Shown: in pieces, positions 9,377 to 17,825 of the stretch
Layout: the number at the start of each line of letters is the position of its first letter
How positions within the stretch are numbered: the first letter of the stretch is position 1
From: JAEUHO01 sp046350655
GTDB lineage: Bacteria > Planctomycetota > PLA2 > JAEUHO01
DNA length: 64,000 nucleotides
Assembly: GCA_046350655.1 (NCBI GenBank)
Contig: JAXMAB010000009.1
Span: 62,001-126,000, forward strand
Direction of reading: 5' to 3'
Program-made: the position numbers and the translations under genes
Notes under the pieces: model-generated
What the model was told of the DNA's origin: nothing
What the model saw: only the letters and a program-made list of their open reading frames with translations
The model's database searches: none

Positions 9377-10866
9377 GCGGCCGCGGGCCGGTGCCGCGGG
9401 CCGTGCTGCTCGTGGTCGTCGCGGCCGCGCTGCTCGTGCGGGGGCCCGGGATCACGGACGTCGGCGAGGGCGTCGACGAGTCGTACTCGGTCCGCGCGAC
9501 GCGCGCGATGCTCGAGGGCCGGTTCTCCTACCGCGACCTCAACGACTTCGCGATCGACGCGTACCAGGCCAAGCTGACCCCGGTCGCCGAGGCCGTGGCG
9601 GTCCCGTTCGTGGCGGTCCTCGGCGACGCGCCCCTCTCGTTCCGGCTCCCGAGCCTCCTCGCGTCGGTCGCGCTGGTCGTGCTGCTCGTGGGCTTCGCGA
9701 CCCGGCGGTGGGGGCGGCTCGCGGGCGTCGTGGCGGCGGCCCTCGCCCTGTTCGACTACCGCTCCGTCTACTACGCGCAGACCCACCGCTACGTCGCGCT
9801 GACGCAGCTGCTCGTCCTCGGCGTGGTGGCGCTGCTCGTGCCGCCGACGGCGGCCGGCGCGGGCGAGGCGCGCGCCGCGGGACCGACCGACGGGGCCGGC
9901 GCCGCGGGCCGGGGCCGGCGGGCGGGCCTCGCCGTCGGGCTGGCCGTCGTGCTGGCGGTCCTGGCGATCCACGGCCACCTCCTGGCGGTGCTCGTGTTCG
10001 GGCCGCTCGCGCTCGCGTGCGCGCGCGAGGACCTCCTCCGCGCGCCCCGCCGGCTCGGCCGCGTCGCGGCGCTCGGCCTCGCGTGCGCGTGGGGGCTCGG
10101 GATGCTGCTCGTGTTCCGCTCGGTCGCGATCGAGCGGTTCACGGTGCCGCCGGGCGTGCGCGGGTCGTTGGCCTCGACGGCGCGCGCCGTCCTGGGCCTC
10201 GGGCCCGCGGTGGCCCTCCTCGGCCTCGGCGGCGCGCTCGCGGCGTGGCGCGCGCCCCGCGCGGACGCGCGGATCCTCGCGACGACCGCGCTCGTCGCGG
10301 TGGCGCTGTACGCGCTCGGCGGGGTGCGGGTGGCCATGCAGCCGCGCTACCTGCTCGTCCTGCAGCCCGTGGTGCTGCTGGTCGCGGCCCGCGCGGGCGG
10401 GGCCGTCCTGGCGCGGCTCGGCGCGCGGCCGGGGCTCGCGCACGCGGCCCTCGTGCTCCTCGCCGCGCCGGGCCTGCTCTCGACCGCGTGGTACCTCCAC
10501 GGCCGCGGGGGCCGCGACGTCGAACGGCCGGTGCACGCGGCCGTGACCGCCGCGGCGGCCCCGGGCGACGCGGTGCTGTGGGACGTGCCGCGGCTCGATC
10601 CCTTCGCCTTCCGCCCGCGCACGCCCCGGCCCGTGCCGCCGAGCCACGCGGTGATGGACGACCCGGCGGGCCTCGCGCGGCTGTGGGCCGACGGCGTGCG
10701 GTTCGTCGTGCGGTCGTCGGCGAGCGCCGACCGCCCGCTCTGGACCGCCGAGGCCCGCGCGCGGCTCGAGCCGATCACCTCCTCGACGGCGGCGACGTCG
10801 CCGGCCGGGGCGCTCCTCGGCGAGGGCGCCGACGAGACCGTCACGCTCTACCGCCTGAAGCCCTGA
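9373..10866 (+). CDS. GT39/ArnT-like membrane glycosyltransferase
   Basis: 497 residues with roughly ten hydrophobic segments. The first outer loop VGEGVDESYSVRATRAMLEGRFSYRDLNDF carries the acidic motif expected in GT-C enzymes, and YAQTHRYVALTQLL matches the Y-x-x-x-x-R helix of the family. The C-terminal part (from about residue 390) is a soluble domain. It is coupled to the GT2 gene upstream by ATGA, so it likely takes sugar from the polyprenyl-phosphate made there. Acceptor unknown. Ends just before a strong bidirectional terminator. Confidence 0.75.
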   Translation: MSGRGPVPRAVLLVVVAAALLVRGPGITDVGEGVDESYSVRATRAMLEGRFSYRDLNDFAIDAYQAKLTPVAEAVAVPFVAVLGDAPLSFRLPSLLASVALVVLLVGFATRRWGRLAGVVAAALALFDYRSVYYAQTHRYVALTQLLVLGVVALLVPPTAAGAGEARAAGPTDGAGAAGRGRRAGLAVGLAVVLAVLAIHGHLLAVLVFGPLALACAREDLLRAPRRLGRVAALGLACAWGLGMLLVFRSVAIERFTVPPGVRGSLASTARAVLGLGPAVALLGLGGALAAWRAPRADARILATTALVAVALYALGGVRVAMQPRYLLVLQPVVLLVAARAGGAVLARLGARPGLAHAALVLLAAPGLLSTAWYLHGRGGRDVERPVHAAVTAAAAPGDAVLWDVPRLDPFAFRPRTPRPVPPSHAVMDDPAGLARLWADGVRFVVRSSASADRPLWTAEARARLEPITSSTAATSPAGALLGEGADETVTLYRLKP

Positions 10867-10896
10867 CCGCGGCGGACGGTGCCGAGCCGGTGACAC

Positions 10897-10939
10897 GACC
10901 GCGAGGCCCGCGGCGCGACGGCGAACGGGCCTCGCGGTC
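10897..10939. terminator. Bidirectional terminator made of an inverted pair of the iterated word
   Basis: A perfect 14-bp stem: GACCGCGAGGCCCG at 10897-10910 and its exact reverse complement at 10926-10939, with a 15-nt loop. It lies between convergent genes (stops at 10866 and 10976), so it can end transcripts from both sides. Each arm contains one copy of the 10-mer GGGCCTCGCG in opposite orientation. Confidence 0.75.
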
Positions 10940-10975
10940 CCTCGCGGGGGATCGCGTCCCGTGGCCGCGGGCGGG

Positions 10976-11929
10976 TCAGCAGGTGTAGATCGTCCAGAGC
11001 ATGCGCAACGCGACCTGCGCGGCCTTGCGCTTGTTCGTCCCGACGCCCTTGCTGACGCCGACGCGGGCCTGGAACGAGAGGGGGAGCTCGATGCAGCGCA
11101 GGCCGGCCTGGAACCACGCGACCGCGAGGTCGACGTTGAAGCTGTTGCCGCCGGTCAGCCTCGCGTCGCGCACGCGTTCCCAGGCCTCGCGGCGGAGCAC
11201 GCGGTAGGTGCAGCCGACGTCGGAGAGGCGCGTGCCCCAGAAGCGCAGCTGGAGCAGCTTCGCGACGATCTGGTTGAAGGGGTTGAGGAGCCAGTCCATC
11301 TGGCTGTCGGCGGAGGAGAGCTCGCGGGTCGTGCGCGAGCCCATGACCACGTCGAAGTGGACGAGGTAGGCGAGCATCTTGTCGAGGTCGCGCGCGTCGA
11401 AGGTGCCGTCGCCCTCCGCGAGGACGACGATCTCGCCGCGGGCGGCCGCGGCGTCGAGGGCGGCGCGACACGCCCAGCCGAAGCCCTGCCGCGCCTCCGC
11501 GACGACCTCGGCGCCCGCCTCGGCGGCGACGCGCGCGGTGCCGTCGCGGCAGTTGTTGTCGATCACGACGACGGACGACACGCGCGGGTGCGCCTTGAAC
11601 TGCGCGACGGCCGCGCCGATGGAGGCCTCGTCGTCGTAGGCCGTGAGCCCGACCGCCACCCTGAGCCCGTCCACGGGGCGCTGGAGGAGGCGGTGGGGCG
11701 GCTTCATGAGGTTGTAGAGGACGAACAGGTCGAAGCCCGCGAGGACGGCGCCGACCGCGAGGCACGTGAAGGTCGCCTCGAAGAGCCCGACGGTGAACGC
11801 GGGCGGGCGGACCCCGGCCTTCCCGAGCACCCAGAGCGCGACGAGCACCGCGAGGAGGCCGAGCCCCACGAGGAAGAGGGTGCCCCCCCAGAGGGCGAGG
11901 CGGCCGCGGAGGAAGCGGAGGATCGGCAC
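10976..11929 (-). CDS. GT2 glycosyltransferase with N-terminal membrane anchor
   Basis: 317 residues from a GTG at 11929. Two transmembrane helices (about 12-35 and 48-72) precede a GT2 domain: VAVGLTAYDDEASI, VVVIDNNCRDGTA, then the LAEGDGTFDARDL acidic site and the VMGSRTTREL loop. The C-terminal GGNSFNVDLAVAWFQAGLRCIELP resembles polyprenyl-phosphate sugar transferases. The start is preceded at exactly 6 nt by TAGACT (minus strand 11941-11936), suggesting a leaderless message. Convergent with the GT39-like gene. Confidence 0.8.
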   Translation of the reverse strand: MPILRFLRGRLALWGGTLFLVGLGLLAVLVALWVLGKAGVRPPAFTVGLFEATFTCLAVGAVLAGFDLFVLYNLMKPPHRLLQRPVDGLRVAVGLTAYDDEASIGAAVAQFKAHPRVSSVVVIDNNCRDGTARVAAEAGAEVVAEARQGFGWACRAALDAAAARGEIVVLAEGDGTFDARDLDKMLAYLVHFDVVMGSRTTRELSSADSQMDWLLNPFNQIVAKLLQLRFWGTRLSDVGCTYRVLRREAWERVRDARLTGGNSFNVDLAVAWFQAGLRCIELPLSFQARVGVSKGVGTNKRKAAQVALRMLWTIYTC

Positions 11930-11935
11930 GGGGCG

Positions 11936-11941
11936 AGTCTA
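11936..11941 (-). promoter_or_regulatory. -10 box TAGACT of a probable leaderless promoter
   Basis: On the minus strand TAGACT is followed by exactly 6 nt (CGCCCC) and then the GTG start at 11929, so transcription would begin at or next to the start codon. Confidence 0.5.
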
Positions 11942-12160
11942 TCGGGCGGGCTCGAAGAACCCCTCCATGTGGCCTCCCTGCCGCGCCCGGCGATGGGCTC
12001 GCCGCGGCGGGCCTGCGCGCCGATCCGCCCCTCGACGGGTCGAGCGTCGGTCTCCGGGGCTTCTCCGCCGCGCGTGCCCGCCTCGCGTCGGTCCCGCCGG
12101 GCTCGCGACGGGCATGACGCGGGTGGGCTCCGACTCGCCCCGTGGCAGGATGGTCGTTCC

Positions 12161-13312
12161 ATGTGGTCCATCGGCGTCACCCGTCGGAACTACGGCGCCG
12201 AGAAGACGGTCTACGGCGCCGTGCACCCGGGCCTCGCGTACCGGCGGGTCGGGTTCGTCCCGTTGCAGCGGGTGAGCGCCGACCCGTTCTGGCGGCACGC
12301 CACGGTGGTCGCCGCGCCGTCGCGCGTCGACCTCGTCCACCTGTTCAACGACACCCCGCTCGCCTGTTCGCGGCCCTGGATCACGACCTTCGAGGACCGC
12401 TACCCCTTGGGGCGCGACGGCCGCTGGCGGCGCCTCGCGCTGCGGCAGGCCGCCGGTCCGCGGTGCCGCGCCGTGGTCGCGTTCACCGAGGACGCGCGCC
12501 GCCGCCTGCGCGCCGACCCGGTGGCGGGGCCGGTCCTCGACGGGAAGTGCGAGGTCGTGCTCCCGTGCGTGCCGCGCGAGGACGCCCTGTTCGCGCGCCA
12601 TCGCGCCTTCCTCGACGCGCAACCCCCGGGGGCGGGGCCGCTGCGGCTGCTGTTCGTGGGCGTGAAGGCGTTCCTCAAGGGCCTCGAGTTCGTGCTCGAC
12701 GCGGTCGCGCCGGCGCTCGCGGCGGGCGAGGCGACGCTGACCGTCGTCTCGGCCCTCGAGACCGACACCTACGTCTCGCGCGCCGACGCCGCGCGCGTCG
12801 CGGCGTGCCGCGCGCGCCTCGCCGCGACGGCCGGCGTCACGCACCACGAGCGCCTGCCCGCGCGCGCCGTGCGCGAGGCGATGGCCGACCACCACCTCCT
12901 CCTCTTCCCGACGCTCGACGAGACGTTCGGCTACGTCCTGCCCGAGGCGTTCGCGACCGGCCTCGACGTCGTGACGACGGCGACGCGCGCGATCCCCGAG
13001 ATCGTCGCGCCGGACGACCGCGCGCGCCTGATCACGCTGCCCGTGGACGCGCTGGGCGGCTGGACCGGCGTGCGCGCGTGGCGCACGGCGGGCGACGCCG
13101 CCTACGCCGCGGCCTGGGCCGACGCGCGCGAACGCTGCGTCGAGGGGATCCGCGCGCGCCTCGCCGCGGTGCGCGCGGACCCGGGGTCGCTGCGCCGCCG
13201 CGCCGACGGCCTGCGGGCGCGGTACGAGGCGGTGTTCTCGCCCGAGGCGCTCGGCGCGCGCCTGGTCGCGCTCTACGCCCGCGTCGCGACCCGGCCGCTC
13301 GGCCGGTCGTGA
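12161..13312 (+). CDS. GT4 family glycosyltransferase
   Basis: 383 residues, GT-B fold. The C-terminal half shows the donor-site motifs: RLLFVGVKAFLKGLEFVLDAV, and LLLFPTLDETFGYVLPEAFATGLDVVTT, with the E-x7-E pair of retaining GT4 enzymes. The N-terminal half has little conserved sequence, as is normal for acceptor domains. It is divergent from the GT2 gene at 11929 with 231 bp between. Its 3' end overlaps the convergent gene ending at 13273 by 40 bp, so both stops lie inside the other's coding sequence. Sugar specificity cannot be read. Confidence 0.8.
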   Translation: MWSIGVTRRNYGAEKTVYGAVHPGLAYRRVGFVPLQRVSADPFWRHATVVAAPSRVDLVHLFNDTPLACSRPWITTFEDRYPLGRDGRWRRLALRQAAGPRCRAVVAFTEDARRRLRADPVAGPVLDGKCEVVLPCVPREDALFARHRAFLDAQPPGAGPLRLLFVGVKAFLKGLEFVLDAVAPALAAGEATLTVVSALETDTYVSRADAARVAACRARLAATAGVTHHERLPARAVREAMADHHLLLFPTLDETFGYVLPEAFATGLDVVTTATRAIPEIVAPDDRARLITLPVDALGGWTGVRAWRTAGDAAYAAAWADARERCVEGIRARLAAVRADPGSLRRRADGLRARYEAVFSPEALGARLVALYARVATRPLGRS

Positions 13313-14628
13313 TCGGGGGGCGGCGCGCGCCCCGCGGCCAGCGCGAGGAGGTCCTCGGCGCACGCGGACGCGACGTCGGCCTGCGTGGGGACCGGTCGCG
13401 GCGTGGGGACGCGAGGCCCGGCGGCCCACAGGCCCTCGAGCACCGTCGCGACGCCTTCGGGGTCGTCCGCGGCGACGCGCGCGGCGAGCGGGCCGAGCAC
13501 GTCCGTCGCCTCGTTCGCCGCGCCGACCACGACGACGGGCCGGCCGAGCGCCGCGTACTCGTAGACCTTCTGCTGGACGAACTGCGACCCCGACGGCGGC
13601 GGGACGGTGAGCGGCAGGTACAACGCGTGGCACGTGGCGGCGATCGCGAGGGCCTCCGCGTTGCCGCGCACGCCGTGGGCCTCGACGACGACGCCGTCCG
13701 GCGCCGCGAGGTCCGGGCCCGCGTGGGGGCCGACGGTGACCCACACGACGCGCCCCTTCGCCTCGGGCCGGCGCGCGAGGAAGCGCGCGAGGCCCGCGAA
13801 GAGCGCGCGCGGGTTGGAACCGGTGCCGGCGTCGCGTCCGGGGCGGAAGTCGAGGCGACGCAGGCGGCTGCCGCCGTCGGAGTCGGTGAAGCGCCCGACG
13901 TGGCCGATGCGCAGCGGCGGCGGGGGCGGCACGGTGTCGCGGTCGGTGGGGGGCAGCGTCCCGACGCCGTTGCGTCGCACGCGGATCCGCGCGGCCCGCG
14001 CGGGGAACCGCGCGCGCCACCGCGCCGCGGCGGCCTCCGCCGTCGCCCACACGAGGTCGGCCTCGCCGAACCACCGGCGCTCCTCGCGCCGCTCGGCCCA
14101 CCAGTGCAGCCGCGTGGGCCACCACCGCCCCTCGGCCTCGCTCATGGGGTCGCGGAAGTCGGCGACCCACGGGATCCTCAACCGGCGCGCGATCGTCCGG
14201 CCCACCGCGTGGGCCTCGTACGGCTGGCTCGACGACACGACGACGCGGGCCCCGACCTCGCGCGCCAACACGAGGCCCGCCGCGATCGCGGGCGCGCGCC
14301 ACGGCGTCTCGGGCTCGCGCAGCGCGCGGTGGCAGAGCGTCCACGCGACGCGCCGCGGGAGCGCGCGGGCGAGCGCGCCCGCGACGCCGCCGAGGGTCGG
14401 CGTCGCCACGCGTTCGACGCGGCGGCCGGCGAGTGCGTCGTCCGAGCCGGGCACGACCGGGTAGCCGTGGAACCGCGAGCCGTCGTCGGCGGGCGCCGTG
14501 AGCAGGGCCGGCTCGACGCCGTGGCGCGGCCAGGCGCGCATCCACGAGGTGATCCGCCGCACGCCCGGGCCGCCGAGCGGCGGGCTCTGGTGCGCGACCA
14601 CGAGGACGGGGACGGGGGCGTCGGCCAC
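13273..14628 (-). CDS. GT4-like glycosyltransferase
   Basis: 451 residues from GTG 14628. N-terminal PVLVVAHQSPPLGGPGVRRITSWMRAWPRHGVEPALLT and the later SSSQPYEAHAVGRTIARRLRIPWVADFRDPMSEAEGRWWP are typical of GT4 enzymes of polysaccharide loci; IGHVGRFTDSDGG and SGSQFVQQKVYEYAALGRPVVVV form the donor site. A hexamer GATCCT lies exactly 6 nt before the start, a weaker match to the TANNNT pattern. Tail-to-tail overlap with the preceding plus-strand gene. Confidence 0.75.
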   Translation of the reverse strand: MADAPVPVLVVAHQSPPLGGPGVRRITSWMRAWPRHGVEPALLTAPADDGSRFHGYPVVPGSDDALAGRRVERVATPTLGGVAGALARALPRRVAWTLCHRALREPETPWRAPAIAAGLVLAREVGARVVVSSSQPYEAHAVGRTIARRLRIPWVADFRDPMSEAEGRWWPTRLHWWAERREERRWFGEADLVWATAEAAAARWRARFPARAARIRVRRNGVGTLPPTDRDTVPPPPPLRIGHVGRFTDSDGGSRLRRLDFRPGRDAGTGSNPRALFAGLARFLARRPEAKGRVVWVTVGPHAGPDLAAPDGVVVEAHGVRGNAEALAIAATCHALYLPLTVPPPSGSQFVQQKVYEYAALGRPVVVVGAANEATDVLGPLAARVAADDPEGVATVLEGLWAAGPRVPTPRPVPTQADVASACAEDLLALAAGRAPPPDHDRPSGRVATRA

Positions 14629-14715
14629 GGGGCGAGGATCCCACGGCGGGCGCTCGGGCGCACGTTGCGCGCCGTCGGGCGCGGCGTGCGACGCACGGCG
14701 GACGGCGGGGGGCGG

Positions 14716-14721
14716 TACACT
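14716..14721 (+). promoter_or_regulatory. -10-like TACACT upstream of the zinc-ribbon gene
   Basis: TACACT lies 32 nt before the ATG at 14754 in the 125-bp divergent region between two genes, giving a short leader. No clear -35 element. Confidence 0.35.
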
Positions 14722-14753
14722 CGGGCCCCCCTGAGACGGCGGACCCGCTCCCG

Positions 14754-15305
14754 ATGACGGTCGAGACCCTGGCGCTCCGGTGCACCTCCTGCGGCGCGTC
14801 GCTCGCGATCCCGAACGGTCCCGAGCGCGTCACCTGCACGTTCTGCGGGACCGCCCTGATGGTCGTGAAGCAGGGCGGCGTCGCGTTCCTCCAGCGCGAC
14901 GTCGAGGTCATCCGCGAGGGCGTGGCGGAGATCCGCACCGGCGTGGACGCGCTCCTCGACGGGCAGGACGACGTGCACCGACGGCTCGCGCGCATCGAGC
15001 GCGCGACCCGCGAGCGCGCGATCGTCGAGGAGTTGGAGGAGCTCGAGAAGCACGGCCAGACGATGGGCGTGGTCTGGGTGTCCGCGTTCGGAGGCGCGGT
15101 CCTGCTCGCCGTCGCATTCGCATACCGCCTCTCGGATCGAGGGGGCCAGGACATCGGCTCGGTCGTGCTCGGGATGATGGGGGGCTTCCTCCTGCTCAAC
15201 GGGCTCCTGCGCCTGCGAGGCGCGCGACGGCACGCGTGGCTGAAGGGCGAGCTCGAGGCGCTCGACGCCGCGGCCGAAGGCGACGACGGAGGGTCGTACG
15301 CGTGA
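14754..15305 (+). CDS. Small membrane protein with an N-terminal zinc ribbon
   Basis: 183 residues. LRCTSCGASL and VTCTFCGTAL give two CxxC knuckles (Cys11/14 and Cys28/31) for one zinc. A basic coiled helix (about 55-100, EIRTGVDALLDGQDDVHRRLARIERATRERAIVEELEELEKH) and two transmembrane segments (about 104-124 and 134-152) follow. Such zinc-ribbon membrane proteins are of unknown role. The GTGA overlap with the next glycosyltransferase puts it in that operon. Confidence 0.65.
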   Translation: MTVETLALRCTSCGASLAIPNGPERVTCTFCGTALMVVKQGGVAFLQRDVEVIREGVAEIRTGVDALLDGQDDVHRRLARIERATRERAIVEELEELEKHGQTMGVVWVSAFGGAVLLAVAFAYRLSDRGGQDIGSVVLGMMGGFLLLNGLLRLRGARRHAWLKGELEALDAAAEGDDGGSYA

Positions 15306-16543
15306 GCGCCCCCGACGCCGCGCCGCGGCGCGTGGTCGTGTGGGCCCATGCGAGCGTCCTCGACCGAGGCGGGTACGCGCGCCGCGTGCTCGACGCCGCG
15401 GCGACGTGGCGTGACGCGTTCCCCGCGGCCGCGGTGACGGTCGCGACCGTCGAGAGCCCGCGGGCCTTGCGTGACCCGACGACGCGGGCCGAGGTCCAGC
15501 GCGGCCTCTCGGCCCACGGCGTCGACCTCGTGGTGGTGCACGGTTGGCCGAGGCGCTGGGGCCTCGCGCGCCTCGCCGACGGCTTCGCGGCTCGCTCGGC
15601 GGCGCGCTTGTTCGCCCGGACGGGGGCCGACCTCGTGCACGCGCACGGGCCCCGCGCCGCGCGGTCCGCGCTCGCGGCGGCGCGGCGCGTGCCGTCCGCG
15701 CGCGTGATCGTCGACGTCCACGGCGATCGCGCAGCCGAGACGCGGCTCGAACGCGGCGAGGCCGACGAGGTCGCGACGCCGCCGGACCCGGCGGAGCGGG
15801 CGGTGGTCGCGTCGGCGGCAGGGGTGTTCCACGCGAGCGAGGCGCTCGCCGCGCGGTTCCCCGCGGGGCCGGGCCGTCCGAGCGCGGTCGTGCCGTGCCT
15901 CGTCGACGACGCGCGCATCCCGCGCGACGACGACGCGGAGGCGGCGCGGATCGCGGCGCGGCGCGCGTGGGGGCTCGCGGGCGACGAGTGGGTCGTCGCG
16001 TACGCGGGGTCGCTCGCGTCGTGGCAGGAGGTGCCGCGGGTGGCCGCGATCGTGCGGCACGCGGCCGACCGGGTGCCGCAGCTGCGGTGCCTCGTCGTGA
16101 CGCCGGCGAAGGCCGAGGCCGCGGCGCTGTTCGCGCGGGCCGGGCTGCCGCGGGGCAAGGTGATGGTCGTGTCGCCGCCGTCGGAGGAGGTCGTGCGGAC
16201 GCTCGCCGGCGCCGACGCGGCGGTGCTCCTGCGCCGGCCGGCGCTCGCGAACCACCTCGCGTTCCCGACGAAGCTCGCGGAGTACCTCGCCGCGGGCCTC
16301 GACGTCGTGGCGAGCGACGCCTGCCCCGCGGTGGACGCGGCGGTGACGTCGTCGCCCGGCCTCGGGCAGGTCGTCGCCTGGACGGCCGACGACGCCACGT
16401 GGGCCGCGCGCGTGGCCGGCGCGGCGCGGCCCGGCACCGCGGCCGAGCGGGCCTCGCGTCGTGCATACGCGCGCGGCGCCCTGGCCCGGTCGGCGGCGGT
16501 CCCGTCGTACCGGCGGGTGGGGGCGTCCGCGGTCCGCGGCTGA
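15302..16543 (+). CDS. GT4-like glycosyltransferase
   Basis: 413 residues from the GTG overlapping the previous TGA. N-terminal VVVWAHASVLDRGGYARRVLDAAATWRD, mid-domain DLVHAHGPRAARSAL and VIVDVHGDRAAE belong to the acceptor domain; WVVAYAGSLASWQ and LAFPTKLAEYLAAGLDVVASD form the nucleotide-sugar site of GT4 enzymes. No membrane segment, so cytoplasmic. Donor unknown. Confidence 0.75.
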   Translation: MSAPDAAPRRVVVWAHASVLDRGGYARRVLDAAATWRDAFPAAAVTVATVESPRALRDPTTRAEVQRGLSAHGVDLVVVHGWPRRWGLARLADGFAARSAARLFARTGADLVHAHGPRAARSALAAARRVPSARVIVDVHGDRAAETRLERGEADEVATPPDPAERAVVASAAGVFHASEALAARFPAGPGRPSAVVPCLVDDARIPRDDDAEAARIAARRAWGLAGDEWVVAYAGSLASWQEVPRVAAIVRHAADRVPQLRCLVVTPAKAEAAALFARAGLPRGKVMVVSPPSEEVVRTLAGADAAVLLRRPALANHLAFPTKLAEYLAAGLDVVASDACPAVDAAVTSSPGLGQVVAWTADDATWAARVAGAARPGTAAERASRRAYARGALARSAAVPSYRRVGASAVRG

Positions 16544-16619
16544 AGCGGGGTGCGCGCGGGCCCGCGGGCCTCGCAACCCTTGCGCCGGGGGCCGCTCCCG
16601 CCGACGATCCGAAGCCCCC

Positions 16620-17648
16620 ATGCGCACGATCCTCGTCACCGGCGGCGCCGGCTTCATCGGCAGCAACTTCGTCTCGCGGGTCTTCCGGGACCGCCCGGAC
16701 TGGAAGATCCTCGTCCTCGACGCGCTGACGTACGCCGGCAACCTGTCGAACTTCGCGCCGGCCATGCGCGACCACCCGCGCTTCGAGTTCTGGTACGGCG
16801 ACGTCAACAACCTGACGCTCGTGGACAGCCTGGTGGCCCGCTCGGACCTGGTCGTGCACTTCGCGGCCGAGAGCCACGTCGCGCGCTCGATCGCGGACGA
16901 CCGGATCTTCTTCCAGACCGACGTCATGGGCACGCAGTCGGTGGCGAACGCGGTCGTGAACCACCAGAAGAAGGTGGAACGGTTCGTCCACATCTCGACG
17001 AGCGAGGTCTACGGCTCGGCGGTCCGCGAGCCCATGGACGAGGACCACCCGCTCCTGCCCTCGAGCCCGTACGCGGCGGCGAAGGCCGGCGCGGACCGCC
17101 TCGTCGACTCGTACGTCCGCACCTACGACCTCCCCGCAGTGATCATCCGGCCGTTCAACAACTACGGCCCGAACCAGCACCTCGAGAAGTGCGTGCCGCG
17201 GTTCGTGACGTCGGCGCTGCTCGGCGAGCCGCTCGAGCTGCACGGCGGCGGCGGCGCGGCGCGCGACTGGCTCTACGTCGAGGACTGCGTCGACGGCGTG
17301 CTCGCGTGCCTCGAGGCGCCGCTCGACCGCGTCCGCGGTCAGGTGATCAACCTCGCGACCGGCACCGCGACCTCGGTGAAGGACATCGCCGACGAGATCC
17401 TCCGCATCGCACAGCGCCCGACCACGCCGAAGGTGTCCGTCGGCGAGCGGCCCGGGCAGGTGCTCCTGCACATCGGCGACCCGGCGCGGGCGGCGAGCCT
17501 GCTCGGCTGGCGCGCCAGGACCTCGTTGCGCGAGGGCCTCGCCAAGACGTACCGCTGGTACGAGGCGCACCCCGAGTGGTGGGAGCCCCTCCGCTGGATG
17601 CGCCAGGTCCGCATCCACCTGCCCGACGGCCGCGAGGAACTTCACTAG
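16620..17648 (+). CDS. dTDP-glucose 4,6-dehydratase-like NDP-sugar dehydratase
   Basis: 342 residues: GGAGFIGSNF at 8-17, LDALTYAGNLSNF, HFAAESHVARSI, STSEVYG, Tyr151-x-x-x-Lys155 in SSPYAAAKAGADRLV and RPFNNYGPNQHLEK are all RmlB-like. RmlB makes dTDP-4-keto-6-deoxyglucose, the precursor that RmlD (5392) finishes after RmlC. The STSEVYGSAVREPMDEDHPLLPSSPY stretch also fits other UDP/GDP-sugar 4,6-dehydratases, so the exact substrate is uncertain. GC is slightly lower than the neighbours. Confidence 0.75.
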   Translation: MRTILVTGGAGFIGSNFVSRVFRDRPDWKILVLDALTYAGNLSNFAPAMRDHPRFEFWYGDVNNLTLVDSLVARSDLVVHFAAESHVARSIADDRIFFQTDVMGTQSVANAVVNHQKKVERFVHISTSEVYGSAVREPMDEDHPLLPSSPYAAAKAGADRLVDSYVRTYDLPAVIIRPFNNYGPNQHLEKCVPRFVTSALLGEPLELHGGGGAARDWLYVEDCVDGVLACLEAPLDRVRGQVINLATGTATSVKDIADEILRIAQRPTTPKVSVGERPGQVLLHIGDPARAASLLGWRARTSLREGLAKTYRWYEAHPEWWEPLRWMRQVRIHLPDGREELH

Positions 17649-17813
17649 CCCGGCCCATGCACGAGGGGACGAGGTTGGGGCCGCGGCGGCGACCCGGGCG
17701 TGACGCGGAGCGGCGCGCAGCCGCGGCGCCGTCGGGCACGGCACGCTCGTCGAGCGGGCGCCGACCTGGTCCGCGGGTGCGTCGTCGTCTGCGCCCGCCC
17801 GACCGCCCCGGGG

Positions 17814-17819
17814 TACCGT
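17814..17819 (+). promoter_or_regulatory. -10 box TACCGT of a probable leaderless promoter
   Basis: TACCGT is followed by exactly 6 nt (AGGCCC) and the ATG at 17826. The 177-bp gap from the preceding gene shows nothing else I can name. Confidence 0.5.
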
Positions 17820-17825
17820 AGGCCC

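Noticed and set aside
11939..16993. A minus-strand open frame of nearly 1700 codons, and a similar one of 1910 codons at 56452-62184
   Set aside because: They run antisense to genes with clear motifs, are made of Arg/Pro/Ala/His-rich text, and show no domain. Stop codons are rare by chance at 75% GC.
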